Shown one piece after another: positions 10,685 through 18,891 of a stretch of DNA of 64,000 nucleotides; the stretch's first letter is position 1, and every line of letters begins with the position of its first letter. The stretch comes from Candidatus Manganitrophaceae bacterium (lineage in GTDB: Bacteria > Nitrospirota > Nitrospiria > SBBL01 > JAADHI01). Below the pieces are notes generated by a model, which had not been told where the DNA came from, searched no databases, and saw only the letters and a program-made list of their open reading frames with translations. The stretch spans positions 38,070-102,069 of the forward strand of contig DUAG01000042.1 of NCBI GenBank assembly GCA_012960925.1. Reading direction: 5' to 3'. Position numbers and translations under genes: made by a program.

Positions 10685-11694
10685 TTATTCTGGGAATTGA
10701 GACCTCGTGTGATGAAACAGCTGTTTCCGTTTTAGAAGAGGGGCATATTATTCGTGCCAACCTAATCTCTTCTCAGATCGACCTGCACAAGAAATATGGC
10801 GGAGTGGTCCCTGAACTTGCGAGTCGGAGACACATCGAGGTGGTCGATCCCCTGATTCAGGAAGCCCTCATTCAGTCAGGCTGTACACTCCGCGAAATTG
10901 ATGCCATTGCCGTTACAGTCGGGCCCGGGTTAATCGGGGCCTTGATGGTCGGAGTTTCAATCGCGAAATCGCTTTCTTACGCCCTCGGCATTCCTCTTCT
11001 TCCAATCCACCACTTGGAAGGACATATTTCTGCGGCCTTCATAGAGCACCGTGATGTGGTCTTCCCTTCCGTGGCCCTGATCGTGTCAGGCGGGCACACA
11101 AACCTTTATTACATGGCACAAAAAGGAGACTATCGCCTCCTGGGTCATACGGTAGACGACGCAGCGGGGGAGGCCCTGGACAAAGGAGCAAGATTACTGG
11201 GATATGGATATCCTGGCGGACCGATTATTGATCGTCTCGCCAGAAAGGGAAATCCGGAGCGCTTCCATTTTCCAGTGCCCTACCGTTCCACAAAACATTT
11301 CAATTTTAGCTTCAGTGGAATTAAAACAGCCTTGAGCCAACGGTTTTCCGGGATGATCCGGGAGTCCGAAGGAGATCTATCGCTGATTCAGGACATCGCA
11401 GCCGGATACCAGGAATCCGTGGTCGGAAGTCTGGTGGAGAAAACAATCTCCGCAGTTGAAAAGAAGAAGGCTAGAAGCATTATTCTGGGAGGCGGTGTTG
11501 CCGCGAACAGCCTCTTAAGGCGACGAATCAGTGAAGAAGCGGCTCGCATGGGGGTCGCGGCCTACATCCCTTCCCCTTTATACTGTACCGACAATGGCGT
11601 CATGATCGCCAAGGCGGGGGTCTCACACTATGAGAGAAAAAATTTTGCTTCAATGGACTTAAGCCCTATGACAAATTTTGAATTCTCTCTCTGA
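10681..11694 (+). CDS. tsaD: tRNA N6-threonylcarbamoyladenosine transferase TsaD
   Basis: TsaD transfers the threonylcarbamoyl group to A37 of ANN-decoding tRNAs. The 337 residues have the standard length. The ASKHA fold starts with LGIETSCDETAVSV. The metal-binding H-x3-H motif is at His111-His115 (HHLEGH), followed by LIVSGGHTNLY and a C-terminal CTDNGVMIA. The start is TTG at 10681, overlapping the preceding stop (TTGA). It is the last gene of this transcript. Confidence 0.95.
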   Translation: MIILGIETSCDETAVSVLEEGHIIRANLISSQIDLHKKYGGVVPELASRRHIEVVDPLIQEALIQSGCTLREIDAIAVTVGPGLIGALMVGVSIAKSLSYALGIPLLPIHHLEGHISAAFIEHRDVVFPSVALIVSGGHTNLYYMAQKGDYRLLGHTVDDAAGEALDKGARLLGYGYPGGPIIDRLARKGNPERFHFPVPYRSTKHFNFSFSGIKTALSQRFSGMIRESEGDLSLIQDIAAGYQESVVGSLVEKTISAVEKKKARSIILGGGVAANSLLRRRISEEAARMGVAAYIPSPLYCTDNGVMIAKAGVSHYERKNFASMDLSPMTNFEFSL

Positions 11695-11749
11695 ACTTGT
11701 ATTTCAAGAAAATTCCCCTCCCTAAAAGAACCACCCCTTCTTTGATCGC

Positions 11750-11813
11750 CTTATTCAGAGGTTCCTTCAATGGCCTCCTGCCTGATCAGCCCCCCTAGAA
11801 GCCTGTCGGAGAA
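11750..11813. repeat. Orphan repeat ends upstream of the pst operon
   Basis: Two isolated repeat termini: CTTATTCAGAGGTTCCTT (11750-11767) is one end of an R1 element, and AGAAGCCTGTCGGAGAA (11797-11813) matches the terminal inverted repeat of family R3. No bodies of the elements are attached. They look like relics of earlier insertions or excisions in the 426-bp gap between tsaD and pstS. Confidence 0.6.
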
Positions 11814-11824
11814 TTTACAATAAG

Positions 11825-11881
11825 TTAACATTTCCTTAACCATGCTGTGATGGCGGCATGTCAGAATAGTGTCGCTTGACA
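11825..11881 (+). promoter_or_regulatory. Candidate Pho operator and promoter of pst
   Basis: Two direct-repeat pairs with the 11-bp spacing typical of PhoB/PhoP sites: TTAACA at 11825 with TTAACC at 11836, and TGTCA at 11859 with TGTCG at 11870. The segment 11858-11875 agrees with the E. coli Pho box at 12 of 18 positions. It is followed at once by TTGACA (11876-11881). No good -10 hexamer lies 16-18 nt further because repeat R1 copy D begins at 11890. Confidence 0.55.
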
Positions 11882-11889
11882 TAACAATT

Positions 11890-12069
11890 AAGGAACATCT
11901 GGATAAGCTATGAATTGATTTTTCAGGACAAAAGTGTCTCGCTTCTGCATTGCAAATCTTAAAAACAGCAGGCTATGGCTTCGCGAAAACCATCCTCTGC
12001 GATTTGCACCTTAAATCGAAACCTTTTGTCTTCCGAAAAATCAACCCAGACTTAATCAGAGGTTCCTTA
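11890..12069 (+). repeat. Dispersed fold-back repeat R1, copy D
   Basis: A 180-bp copy, AAGGAACATCTGGATAAGC at the left and CTTAATCAGAGGTTCCTTAA at the right, flanked by TTAA on both sides. It lies between the Pho operator and pstS, so the pst message must either start inside it or run through the hairpin. Confidence 0.92.
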
Positions 12070-12120
12070 ATGTCACCCTCTCCCGATAACAAGTAAGTTT
12101 AAAATGAGTTGAGGTCATTC

Positions 12121-13128
12121 ATGAAACATATTTTGAAACATCTTCTCGTGGCGTTTATCCTTTTCATCTTGCTGCCCAACCAGGGGTGGGCGAAGCGCGC
12201 CCTGGTCAAGATCGACGGGTCCAGCACGGTCTTTCCCATCACGGAGGCAGTGGCGGAAGATTTTCAGGTGCAAAACCGAAAAATCAGAGTCACCATCGGG
12301 GTCTCCGGAACCGGCGGAGGATTTAAAAAATTCTGTAGTGGTGAGGTGGACATTGCAAACGCCTCCCGACCGATCAAGCCATCAGAAGTCAAACTCTGCG
12401 CCGGGAACAAGGTTGAATATATTGAACTCCCGGTTGCCTATGACGGGATTGCCATCGTGGTCAACCCCAAAAATCCCTGGGTTGATTTCCTCACGGTCAA
12501 TGAATTGAAAAAGATATGGGAACCGAAGGCGAAACACAAGGTTACCCGCTGGAATCATGTCCGACCGCATTGGCCGGAAAAAGAGATCCATCTCTACGGT
12601 CCCGGGATCGACTCCGGAACCTTTGACTATTTTACAGAGGCGATCGTCGGGGAAAGCGGAGCCAGCCGCGGGGACTTTACGGCAAGTGAAGATGACAACG
12701 TCCTCGTCCAGGGAATCTCAACCGACCTGAACGCCCTCGGATTTTTCGGGGTCGCTTATTACGAATACAACAAGGAGCGATTGAAACTAGTCCCGATCGA
12801 TGACGGGAAAGATGAAAATGGGAAGGGGCCTATCCTGCCCACGTACAACAATATCTTGGAGGGGAACTATCAACCTCTTGCCAGACCCATCTTCATCTAC
12901 GTCCGCAGTAAATCTGCCGACAGACCGGAGATACAAAAATTCATAGAATTCTATATGACCCAGGGGGCTGATCTTTCAAAAGAGGTGGGCTACATCGCCC
13001 TTCCCAATCGGGCCTACGAGCTAGCACACAAACGTTTTAAAGAGCGCATGACCGGCTCCATTTTTGGCGGAAAAGGGGCCCAGATCGGGGTCAAGGTCGA
13101 GGACCTCCTGGAAAAGGAAGGGAAGTAG
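12121..13128 (+). CDS. pstS: Phosphate ABC transporter substrate-binding protein
   Basis: PstS captures phosphate in the periplasm for PstCAB. The 335-residue protein has a signal peptide (about residues 1-24, ending GWA) and the phosphate-binding motifs [22 protein letters not shown] and [12 protein letters not shown]. The ATG at 12121 is chosen because TGAGG lies 6 nt upstream; a TTG 12 nt earlier is weaker. First gene of pstSCAB-phoU. Confidence 0.94.
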   Translation: MKHILKHLLVAFILFILLPNQGWAKRALVKIDGSSTVFPITEAVAEDFQVQNRKIRVTIGVSGTGGGFKKFCSGEVDIANASRPIKPSEVKLCAGNKVEYIELPVAYDGIAIVVNPKNPWVDFLTVNELKKIWEPKAKHKVTRWNHVRPHWPEKEIHLYGPGIDSGTFDYFTEAIVGESGASRGDFTASEDDNVLVQGISTDLNALGFFGVAYYEYNKERLKLVPIDDGKDENGKGPILPTYNNILEGNYQPLARPIFIYVRSKSADRPEIQKFIEFYMTQGADLSKEVGYIALPNRAYELAHKRFKERMTGSIFGGKGAQIGVKVEDLLEKEGK

Positions 13129-13132
13129 CAAG

Positions 13133-14026
13133 CTGAACCAGAGACAGCGCCAAAAAATAAAAGAGGCCCTCATTGAGGGAATGCTTTTTCTTGCCGCTCT
13201 TCTTTCAATATTTATTACGATCGGTATTGTTTTCGTCCTGACGATAGAGACCTATGAGTTTTTTAAGGTCGTCTCCTTAACGGACTTCCTGACCGACACA
13301 GAATGGACCCCGCTCTTTTCCGAACAACATTTCGGTATCCTTCCGCTCATTACAGGAACATTCTTAATCACCCTGATTGCCATGTGCGTTTCGATGCCGA
13401 TAGGCTTGATCAGCGCGATCTACCTGAGTGAATATGCCTCGGGGCGGGTACGGGCAACGATCAAGCCCTTTCTGGAAATCCTTTCCGCCGTTCCTACGGT
13501 GGTCTATGGTTACTTCGCGCTGCTTTTTGTGACGCCCCTTCTCCAGAAGCTAATCCCCGATCTTTCCGGTTTCAATGCCCTCAGCCCCGGTATCGTCATG
13601 GGAATCATGATCGTCCCGATTATCTCCTCACTTAGTGAGGATGCCATGCATGCCGTTCCGATGAGACTGCGGGAAGGGGGCTACGCACTTGGCTCGACCC
13701 GGCTTCAAGTTGCACTGAGTATTGTATTGCCCGCCGCGCTTTCCGGCGTGCTGTCTTCATTTATTCTGGGGCTTTCGCGAGCGGTCGGGGAAACGATGAT
13801 CGTCGCCATCGCGGCCGGGCTTCAACCGAGATTGACGATGAATCCTCTTGTCCCGATTGAAACCGTGACGGCCTATATCGTCCAGGTCAGCATGGGAGAC
13901 ACACCAACGGGAACCATTGCGTATATGACAATATTTTCTGCCGGGATGACCCTTTTTATAATGACCTTTGTCCTGAACGTTATCAGCTATTTGCTCAAGA
14001 AAAAGTTCAGGGAGGTTTACGATTAA
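13133..14026 (+). CDS. pstC: Phosphate ABC transporter permease PstC
   Basis: Inner-membrane permease with six predicted helices; the EAA-type loop is recognisable (MRLREGGYALGSTRLQVAL). The start is unresolved. Homologues begin with a short basic stretch before helix 1, here NQRQRQKIKEALIEG, which is preceded by CTG at 13133, 5 nt after the pstS stop and with GGAAG 7 nt upstream. The in-frame TTG at 13064 would overlap pstS by 65 nt, and the first ATG (13181) would cut into helix 1. I therefore favour a CTG start, giving 297 residues. It pairs with PstA, encoded 3 nt downstream. Confidence 0.88.
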   Translation: MNQRQRQKIKEALIEGMLFLAALLSIFITIGIVFVLTIETYEFFKVVSLTDFLTDTEWTPLFSEQHFGILPLITGTFLITLIAMCVSMPIGLISAIYLSEYASGRVRATIKPFLEILSAVPTVVYGYFALLFVTPLLQKLIPDLSGFNALSPGIVMGIMIVPIISSLSEDAMHAVPMRLREGGYALGSTRLQVALSIVLPAALSGVLSSFILGLSRAVGETMIVAIAAGLQPRLTMNPLVPIETVTAYIVQVSMGDTPTGTIAYMTIFSAGMTLFIMTFVLNVISYLLKKKFREVYD

Positions 14027-14029
14027 ATT

Positions 14030-14929
14030 ATGATTGCGCTTAGACGTCGTTATCGTATTTATGAAAAAATATTTTCCGCCACGGGACTCATCATCACCCT
14101 CCTCGCCGTTGCCGTTCTGCTGACCTTGATCGTTGACGTTTTTATGGATGGCGCTTCAAGGCTCGACTGGAATTTCCTGACAAGCTATCCCTCGCGCAGG
14201 CCGGGAAAGGCCGGGATTCTCTCTGCCTGGGTCGGAACAGTATGGGTAATGGTTTTGACGGGGATCATTGCCTTTCCGATTGGGGTTGCGGCGGCCACCT
14301 ATCTTGAAGAATATGCAAAAAAAAACTGGTTGAGCGACCTGATCGAAATTAACATTGCCAACCTGGCCGGGGTCCCCTCCATTATTTACGGCCTGCTCGG
14401 CCTGGTCATTTTTGTCCGCTGGATGGACCTGGAGCGGAGCGTCCTTGCAGGGGCCATGACCCTGGCCATGCTCGTCCTCCCCATCATTATCCTCTCCGCC
14501 AGGGAGGCCCTACGGACGATTCCCTTTACCGTTAGAGAGGCCTCTTATGCGCTGGGCGCGAGTAAATGGCAGACCATCCGGAACCAGGTCCTTCCAGCCG
14601 CCATGCCGGGCATCCTCACCGGAACCATCCTGGCCATGTCCAGGGCCATTGGAGAGACCGCGCCGCTGATTATTATCGGCGCCCTGACCTATGTCGCCTT
14701 TCTTCCGACAAGCCCCATTTCGCTGGAGGCTCCTTACTTCAGTTTAGAAGGACTCTCCGATCCCTTCTCCGTTCTTCCGATTCAGATCTTCAATTGGGTC
14801 TCTCGCCCTCAAAAAGGCTTTTCAGTGAATGCCGCGGCTGCGATTCTGGTCCTGCTCTTCATCACCTTCGCCATGAATGGGATCGCCGTTTACTTAAGAT
14901 ATCGCTTTCAGAAGAAACTAAGGTGGTAA
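14030..14929 (+). CDS. pstA: Phosphate ABC transporter permease PstA
   Basis: Second permease of the phosphate transporter, 299 residues, six predicted membrane helices. The coupling loop REASYALGASKWQTIRN matches the PstA family, as does AGVPSIIYGLLGL. ATG is 3 nt after the pstC stop with GGAGG 13 nt upstream. It forms the membrane channel with PstC, with PstB as ATPase. Confidence 0.95.
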   Translation: MIALRRRYRIYEKIFSATGLIITLLAVAVLLTLIVDVFMDGASRLDWNFLTSYPSRRPGKAGILSAWVGTVWVMVLTGIIAFPIGVAAATYLEEYAKKNWLSDLIEINIANLAGVPSIIYGLLGLVIFVRWMDLERSVLAGAMTLAMLVLPIIILSAREALRTIPFTVREASYALGASKWQTIRNQVLPAAMPGILTGTILAMSRAIGETAPLIIIGALTYVAFLPTSPISLEAPYFSLEGLSDPFSVLPIQIFNWVSRPQKGFSVNAAAAILVLLFITFAMNGIAVYLRYRFQKKLRW

Positions 14930-14932
14930 AAC

Positions 14933-15688
14933 ATGGATCAATCCTTTGAAGTTAAAAAACTGAATGTCTTTTACGGGGATAAACACGCGGTAAGAGATGT
15001 CTCGATCACCGTACCGGAAAAAGGGGTCACCGCTGTGATCGGGCCATCCGGCTGTGGAAAGAGTACCTTCCTGCGGTGCTTGAACCGGATGAATGACCTA
15101 TTGCCGAATTTCCGGATGGAGGGACAGATTATTTATGATGGACGGGATATCTATTCCAAAGAGATCGATGTCATCGATATCAGAAGGCGCATCGGCATGG
15201 TCTTTCAAAAACCGAATCCTTTCCCAAAAAGTATTTACGAAAATATTGCCTACGGCCTGAGGATACAAGGCATCAAGAGCAAAGAAATCACAGACAATAT
15301 TGTCGAGTCGAGTTTAAGAAAGGCGGCCATCTGGGACGAAGTGAAAGATCGGCTTACTCATTCCGCCCTCTCTTTGTCTGGTGGGCAACAACAGCGTATC
15401 TGCATCGCCAGGGCATTGGCGGTCGAACCGAAAGTGCTGCTCCTTGATGAACCCACCTCGGCCATTGACCCGATCGGAACCGGACGGATTGAAGAGCTCT
15501 TGCGTGAATTAAAAAAAAGTTATACCATCATCATTGTGACCCATAATATGCAGCAGGCCGCACGGGTCTCAGAAATGACGGCCTATTTCCTGACGGGAGA
15601 ACTCATCGAATTTGATCAGACCACGACGATCTTTACGAATCCGAGAGATCAAAGGACGGAGGACTATATCACCGGACGTTTCGGTTAG
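14933..15688 (+). CDS. pstB: Phosphate ABC transporter ATP-binding protein
   Basis: ATPase of the transporter, 251 residues. Walker [10 protein letters not shown] is at residues 37-45, the ABC signature LSGGQQQR and Walker [13 protein letters not shown] are intact, and the PstB-specific [18 protein letters not shown] is present. It starts 3 nt after pstA. Its TAG stop lies inside the terminal inverted repeat of repeat R2 copy b, which separates it from phoU. Confidence 0.97.
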   Translation: MDQSFEVKKLNVFYGDKHAVRDVSITVPEKGVTAVIGPSGCGKSTFLRCLNRMNDLLPNFRMEGQIIYDGRDIYSKEIDVIDIRRRIGMVFQKPNPFPKSIYENIAYGLRIQGIKSKEITDNIVESSLRKAAIWDEVKDRLTHSALSLSGGQQQRICIARALAVEPKVLLLDEPTSAIDPIGTGRIEELLRELKKSYTIIIVTHNMQQAARVSEMTAYFLTGELIEFDQTTTIFTNPRDQRTEDYITGRFG

Positions 15689-15823
15689 TCATTCAGCTCA
15701 CCCATCTTTTTCTCCATGGCGGCGTTGCTGCGGTGCTCAAATCCTCACGTAGAAAACTACGTTGCGGTTCTGCGTTCTTCGCGCCTTGCCCTGAAGAAAA
15801 ATCTAGGCAATCTGAACGACTAA
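15686..15823 (+). repeat. Dispersed repeat R2, copy b
   Basis: A 138-bp element with terminal inverted repeats TAGTCATTCAG and CTGAACGACTA (one mismatch). Inside are TCCATGGCGGCGTTGCTGCG and TTCGCGCCTTGCCCTGA, shared with the copy at 27265, plus an internal ACGTAGAAAACTACGT palindrome. The left end contains the pstB stop codon. Confidence 0.88.
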
Positions 15824-15871
15824 CCGTTACATTTTTGTTTAAAATTAGAATCTCAGAGGAGAAAAGACAGG

Positions 15872-16543
15872 ATGACCCGCCATCTCGAAGAAGAACTGAC
15901 CCTGCTTAAAGAAAAAATTTTGAGGATGGGGGCTCTAGTTGAATCACAGATTACGGATTCTATCAAGGCGCTTATTGGACCGGATCTCAAGCTCGCCGAA
16001 CAGACCATTCAGAATGACCACCTGGTCAATGCCATGGATGTCGAAATCGACGAAGAATGTATTCGGATCCTGGCCCTCTATCAACCGGCCGCGCGGGATC
16101 TTCGATTCGTCACGACGGCCATGAAGATCACCACGGATCTGGAGCGAATGAGCGACCTCTCCGAAGATATCTGTGAGCGGGCCATTGAACTTGCCCAGGA
16201 GCCCCCGCTGAAACCCTATTTCGACATTCCCAGAATGGCGAAAAAGGCCCGAAAAATGGTCCATGGTGCACTGGACGCCTTTGTCAACATGGATTCCGCG
16301 CTCGCCCGCAATGTTTGCGGCCAGGACGAGGTGATTGATAATCTCACTGATCAGATCTTCCGTGAACTCCTTTCTTACATGGTTGAAGACCCGAAGACAA
16401 TCACCCGTGCCATTCGAATCAGCTTTATCGCCAAATATATCGAGCGAATCGGCGACCATGCCACCAATGTTGCCGAGATGGTCGTTTATCTGGTCGAGGG
16501 AAAGATCATCCGACATACAAAGATAGAACCCACAGAAGTCTAG
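15872..16543 (+). CDS. phoU: Phosphate-specific transport system accessory protein PhoU
   Basis: PhoU links the Pst transporter to the PhoR-type sensor and represses the Pho regulon when phosphate is ample. The 223 residues form two three-helix PhoU domains, each with the metal-binding E-x3-D pattern (DLERMSDLSEDICERA and YIERIGDHATNVAEM). AGAGGAG lies about 10 nt before ATG. It is separated from pstB by repeat R2, so expression may be uncoupled from pstSCAB. No phoR or phoB is seen in the window. Confidence 0.95.
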   Translation: MTRHLEEELTLLKEKILRMGALVESQITDSIKALIGPDLKLAEQTIQNDHLVNAMDVEIDEECIRILALYQPAARDLRFVTTAMKITTDLERMSDLSEDICERAIELAQEPPLKPYFDIPRMAKKARKMVHGALDAFVNMDSALARNVCGQDEVIDNLTDQIFRELLSYMVEDPKTITRAIRISFIAKYIERIGDHATNVAEMVVYLVEGKIIRHTKIEPTEV

Positions 16544-16567
16544 ACCCAAGGCGGGGTTCTTCAACTG

Positions 16568-16858
16568 TTACGTGGCGCTGTGTTTTTGGCCTTTTCTTGA
16601 CCCGCTTGATGGTTCTGTGTGGTGAGCGGCATAACGATCTAAAAGGTTACGGATCATCTTTTGATACTGCGTGTTGTGGTTCTTTGCTTCTTGCTTGAAG
16701 AATTCGATGCTCGATTTACTCAAGCCAATGGTCACCCTTACCGTGTCTTCTTTAAAGACCTGCTTCGCTCAAGTCGTCTGAAAGATAAGTCCAGAGATCT
16801 TTTTGGCGATCAAGGCGTACTCTTCTGTATGGTGAGGAACCAAAAAGACTGATAACAC
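16568..16858 (-). pseudogene. CopG/ribbon-helix-helix antitoxin-like gene with in-frame TGA
   Basis: Read from a GTG at 16858, the frame encodes HHTEEYALIAKKISGLIFQTT, then TGA at 16769-16771, then continues without a shift as AKQVFKEDTVRVTIGLSKSS and FFKQEAKNHNTQYQKMIRNL to a stop at 16568. The second half is a clear ribbon-helix-helix DNA-binding module of the CopG-like antitoxin type; the first half also reads like that family. The TGA occupies a place where CGA (Arg) would need one base change. No toxin gene adjoins. Whether the C-terminal 66 residues are still made is unknown. Confidence 0.6.
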
Positions 16859-16970
16859 CGTATGTCTGGCGAATTGGCGGTTTACTCCCTTATTTCATTT
16901 CTTTGAATGAAACCATCATAATAGCCCTGACTGCTCCTCCTTCGTTTTTATCCCATGAGAATCTTTTCCC

Positions 16971-17405
16971 GTGATAGCAAAAACCCTGACCCTCATATTT
17001 TTCATCTTGTTAGCTCCCTTCCCTACCCTTGCCGACGCCTCGTTAGAACACACACTCGCCGTAATAGATTCTGATACCCCTGTTTCCGATGACCACTTTA
17101 CAGTTGCGAGCTTCAGGGCTTTATTGGTAAACCTTTCGCTTACTTACGGTGAGAAAAAACGCGACATTTCCAATAAGAGCGTGGCTGCCCAAGATCAACT
17201 CATTGAGAGAGGGATCAAAGAAAAGATCCTGACGATCATGGAGGGGATGGATCGCATCGTCACAGATCGAGTGGCAAGGCACACCTACTCCGCTATTCTC
17301 TCAGCGTACATCGCATTGAGGATACAAGGTCAATCACACCCGAGTGCGATTGATGGAATCGTATTGCTCCTGAACGACATGGAGGAATTAGAAGGAAATG
17401 AATGA
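16971..17405 (+). CDS. Small secreted protein of unknown function
   Basis: I do not recognise the family. The 144-residue product starts at GTG with a signal peptide (hydrophobic residues 5-17, likely cleavage after the ADA at about 21-23). The rest is soluble and mostly helical with a charged middle (GEKKRDISNKS) and an acidic end. It stands alone; the ribosome-binding site is weak (no clear AGGAGG within 15 nt), which lowers confidence. The spacer after it (17406-17634) shows no gene. Confidence 0.5.
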   Translation: MIAKTLTLIFFILLAPFPTLADASLEHTLAVIDSDTPVSDDHFTVASFRALLVNLSLTYGEKKRDISNKSVAAQDQLIERGIKEKILTIMEGMDRIVTDRVARHTYSAILSAYIALRIQGQSHPSAIDGIVLLLNDMEELEGNE

Positions 17406-17634
17406 GATGCGGATACCTCAAGACCATGACCTTCCATTTCTTTTTGGCTTCGTGGGGGTGGTCTGAAGCAACTATGCCATACCTCCTCAAACCCGAAGAG
17501 CATCCCTTTTTTTCATTGTCATGTTAGAATATTCTGTCAGGATTTCTTCGGTTCTGTAAGGAGTCGTATTATTGAAGAGACGCTTTTGCATAGGAGTGCG
17601 ATGAGCATCGATTTTAAAACTGAAGGGCAGATAA

Positions 17635-18310
17635 ATGCTTTCCCCGCTATTTAATCGCTCTGTTTCACGTTGGGCACGTTATGGTTTCTCCCTGACTGTT
17701 CTGGCGAGCCTTACCGCAATGCTGGCGGGACTCGGCAGTCGGTGGGGATGGTGGCATTTTGGCGCGCCCCGGGGGTCAACGACATGGTTTCGTGTGGGCA
17801 GTTCTCGGGCTTTTGACGAGCCTCGCTGTCGTCGGGATCCCCTGGAACTGGTTGCAGACAGCACGGCGTGTTCCGCCGATCCATGACATCTCCACCGATA
17901 CCGAGAACCCGCCACCCTTTGTTGCGATTTTGCCCTTGCGCAGGGACGCCCCCAATTCCGCTGAGTATGGCGGACCCGATGTCGCCCTCCAGCAACACAC
18001 GGCATATCCAGAGGTGAAAACCGCGACGCTCAATCTTTTACCCGATCAGGCATTTGCGCAGGCTCTCACCGCTGCACGTGAGAGAGGATGGGACATTGTT
18101 GCGGCAGATTTAGAGGAAGGGCGCATCGAGGCAACGGGCACAACGCTTTGGTTTGGGTTCAAAGACGATGTCGTCATCCGTATCACTCCCAGCGATAACG
18201 GGAGTCGTATTGATGTGCGTTCGGTCTCCCGTGTCGGGCTAAGCGACGTTGGAACAAACGCTAGACGGATACAAAATTTCCTGGAACAGTTACATAGAAT
18301 ACCGGACTGA
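17635..18310 (+). pseudogene. DUF1499 membrane protein split by a frameshift
   Basis: The first frame starts at ATG 17635 with GAAGGG 7 nt upstream and encodes membrane helix 1 (SLTVLASLTAMLAGLG) up to GWWHFG. From about 17765 the protein continues in the next frame with helix 2 (VWAVLGLLTSLAVVGI) and a complete DUF1499 domain ending at 18310. The switch falls in a CCCCGGGGG run; removing one G at 17771-17775 restores a single frame. This is either recent inactivation or a homopolymer sequencing error. Function of DUF1499 is unknown. Confidence 0.65.
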
Positions 18311-18369
18311 TCTGGAACACTTCGGTGAAGTTTCCTTAAGTAATCGTCTTATGGAAGGAGGGGGGAATT

Positions 18370-18732
18370 ATGGGGATATCAAAAAAGGAAGTGTTACTGA
18401 GCACGGCTGTCGATATCGGAAAGCTCTATGCCTTTCTTGCTCAAGCCCTTCGGGTGGTGATCGAACCAGAAGCGGCCAATGGGATATCTGAAGTTCTTTT
18501 CAACGAACAGTTGGACAAGATTCGGGCGGATCTAGATCCAAAACTGTCAAAGAATCGAATCGTACGAAAAAATATTGCAGAAATCCACCAGGACGTTACG
18601 AAGATCCGAATAGCAGCTTCAACTGAAGCGACACGCATGAGTGCTGTTAAGGATGCACGGAACTACCTTCCGACTGTTGAGGAACGCTCTCGAACCGTCA
18701 GTGACCTCGTTGCATTGTTTCGATCTCTTTAA
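18370..18732 (+). CDS. Hypothetical helical protein
   Basis: No family recognised. The 120-residue product is predicted to be all-helical, soluble and rich in charged residues, with no Cys and no signal peptide. GGAGGGGGGAATT immediately before ATG is a convincing ribosome-binding site. It follows the broken DUF1499 gene by 59 nt. Nothing in the neighbourhood suggests a role. Confidence 0.55.
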   Translation: MGISKKEVLLSTAVDIGKLYAFLAQALRVVIEPEAANGISEVLFNEQLDKIRADLDPKLSKNRIVRKNIAEIHQDVTKIRIAASTEATRMSAVKDARNYLPTVEERSRTVSDLVALFRSL

Positions 18733-18891
18733 AGGGTTTTTGGGGAAGATCAGGAGGTTGAGGATGGTAAGGTTTGATCATATCCTTCTCGCTTATGTTT
18801 CTTGAAGAACCTTATGATACAGCTCAGACCAAAGACTGAGAAGTTAGGGAAGAGCAAGGAACGATGAATTCCCCATCCTTTGGTTTTTGCT

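Noticed and set aside
17711..18033. Minus-strand frames over the DUF1499 gene
   Set aside because: They are GC-rich antisense readings with no family match; the plus-strand DUF1499 halves explain the region.
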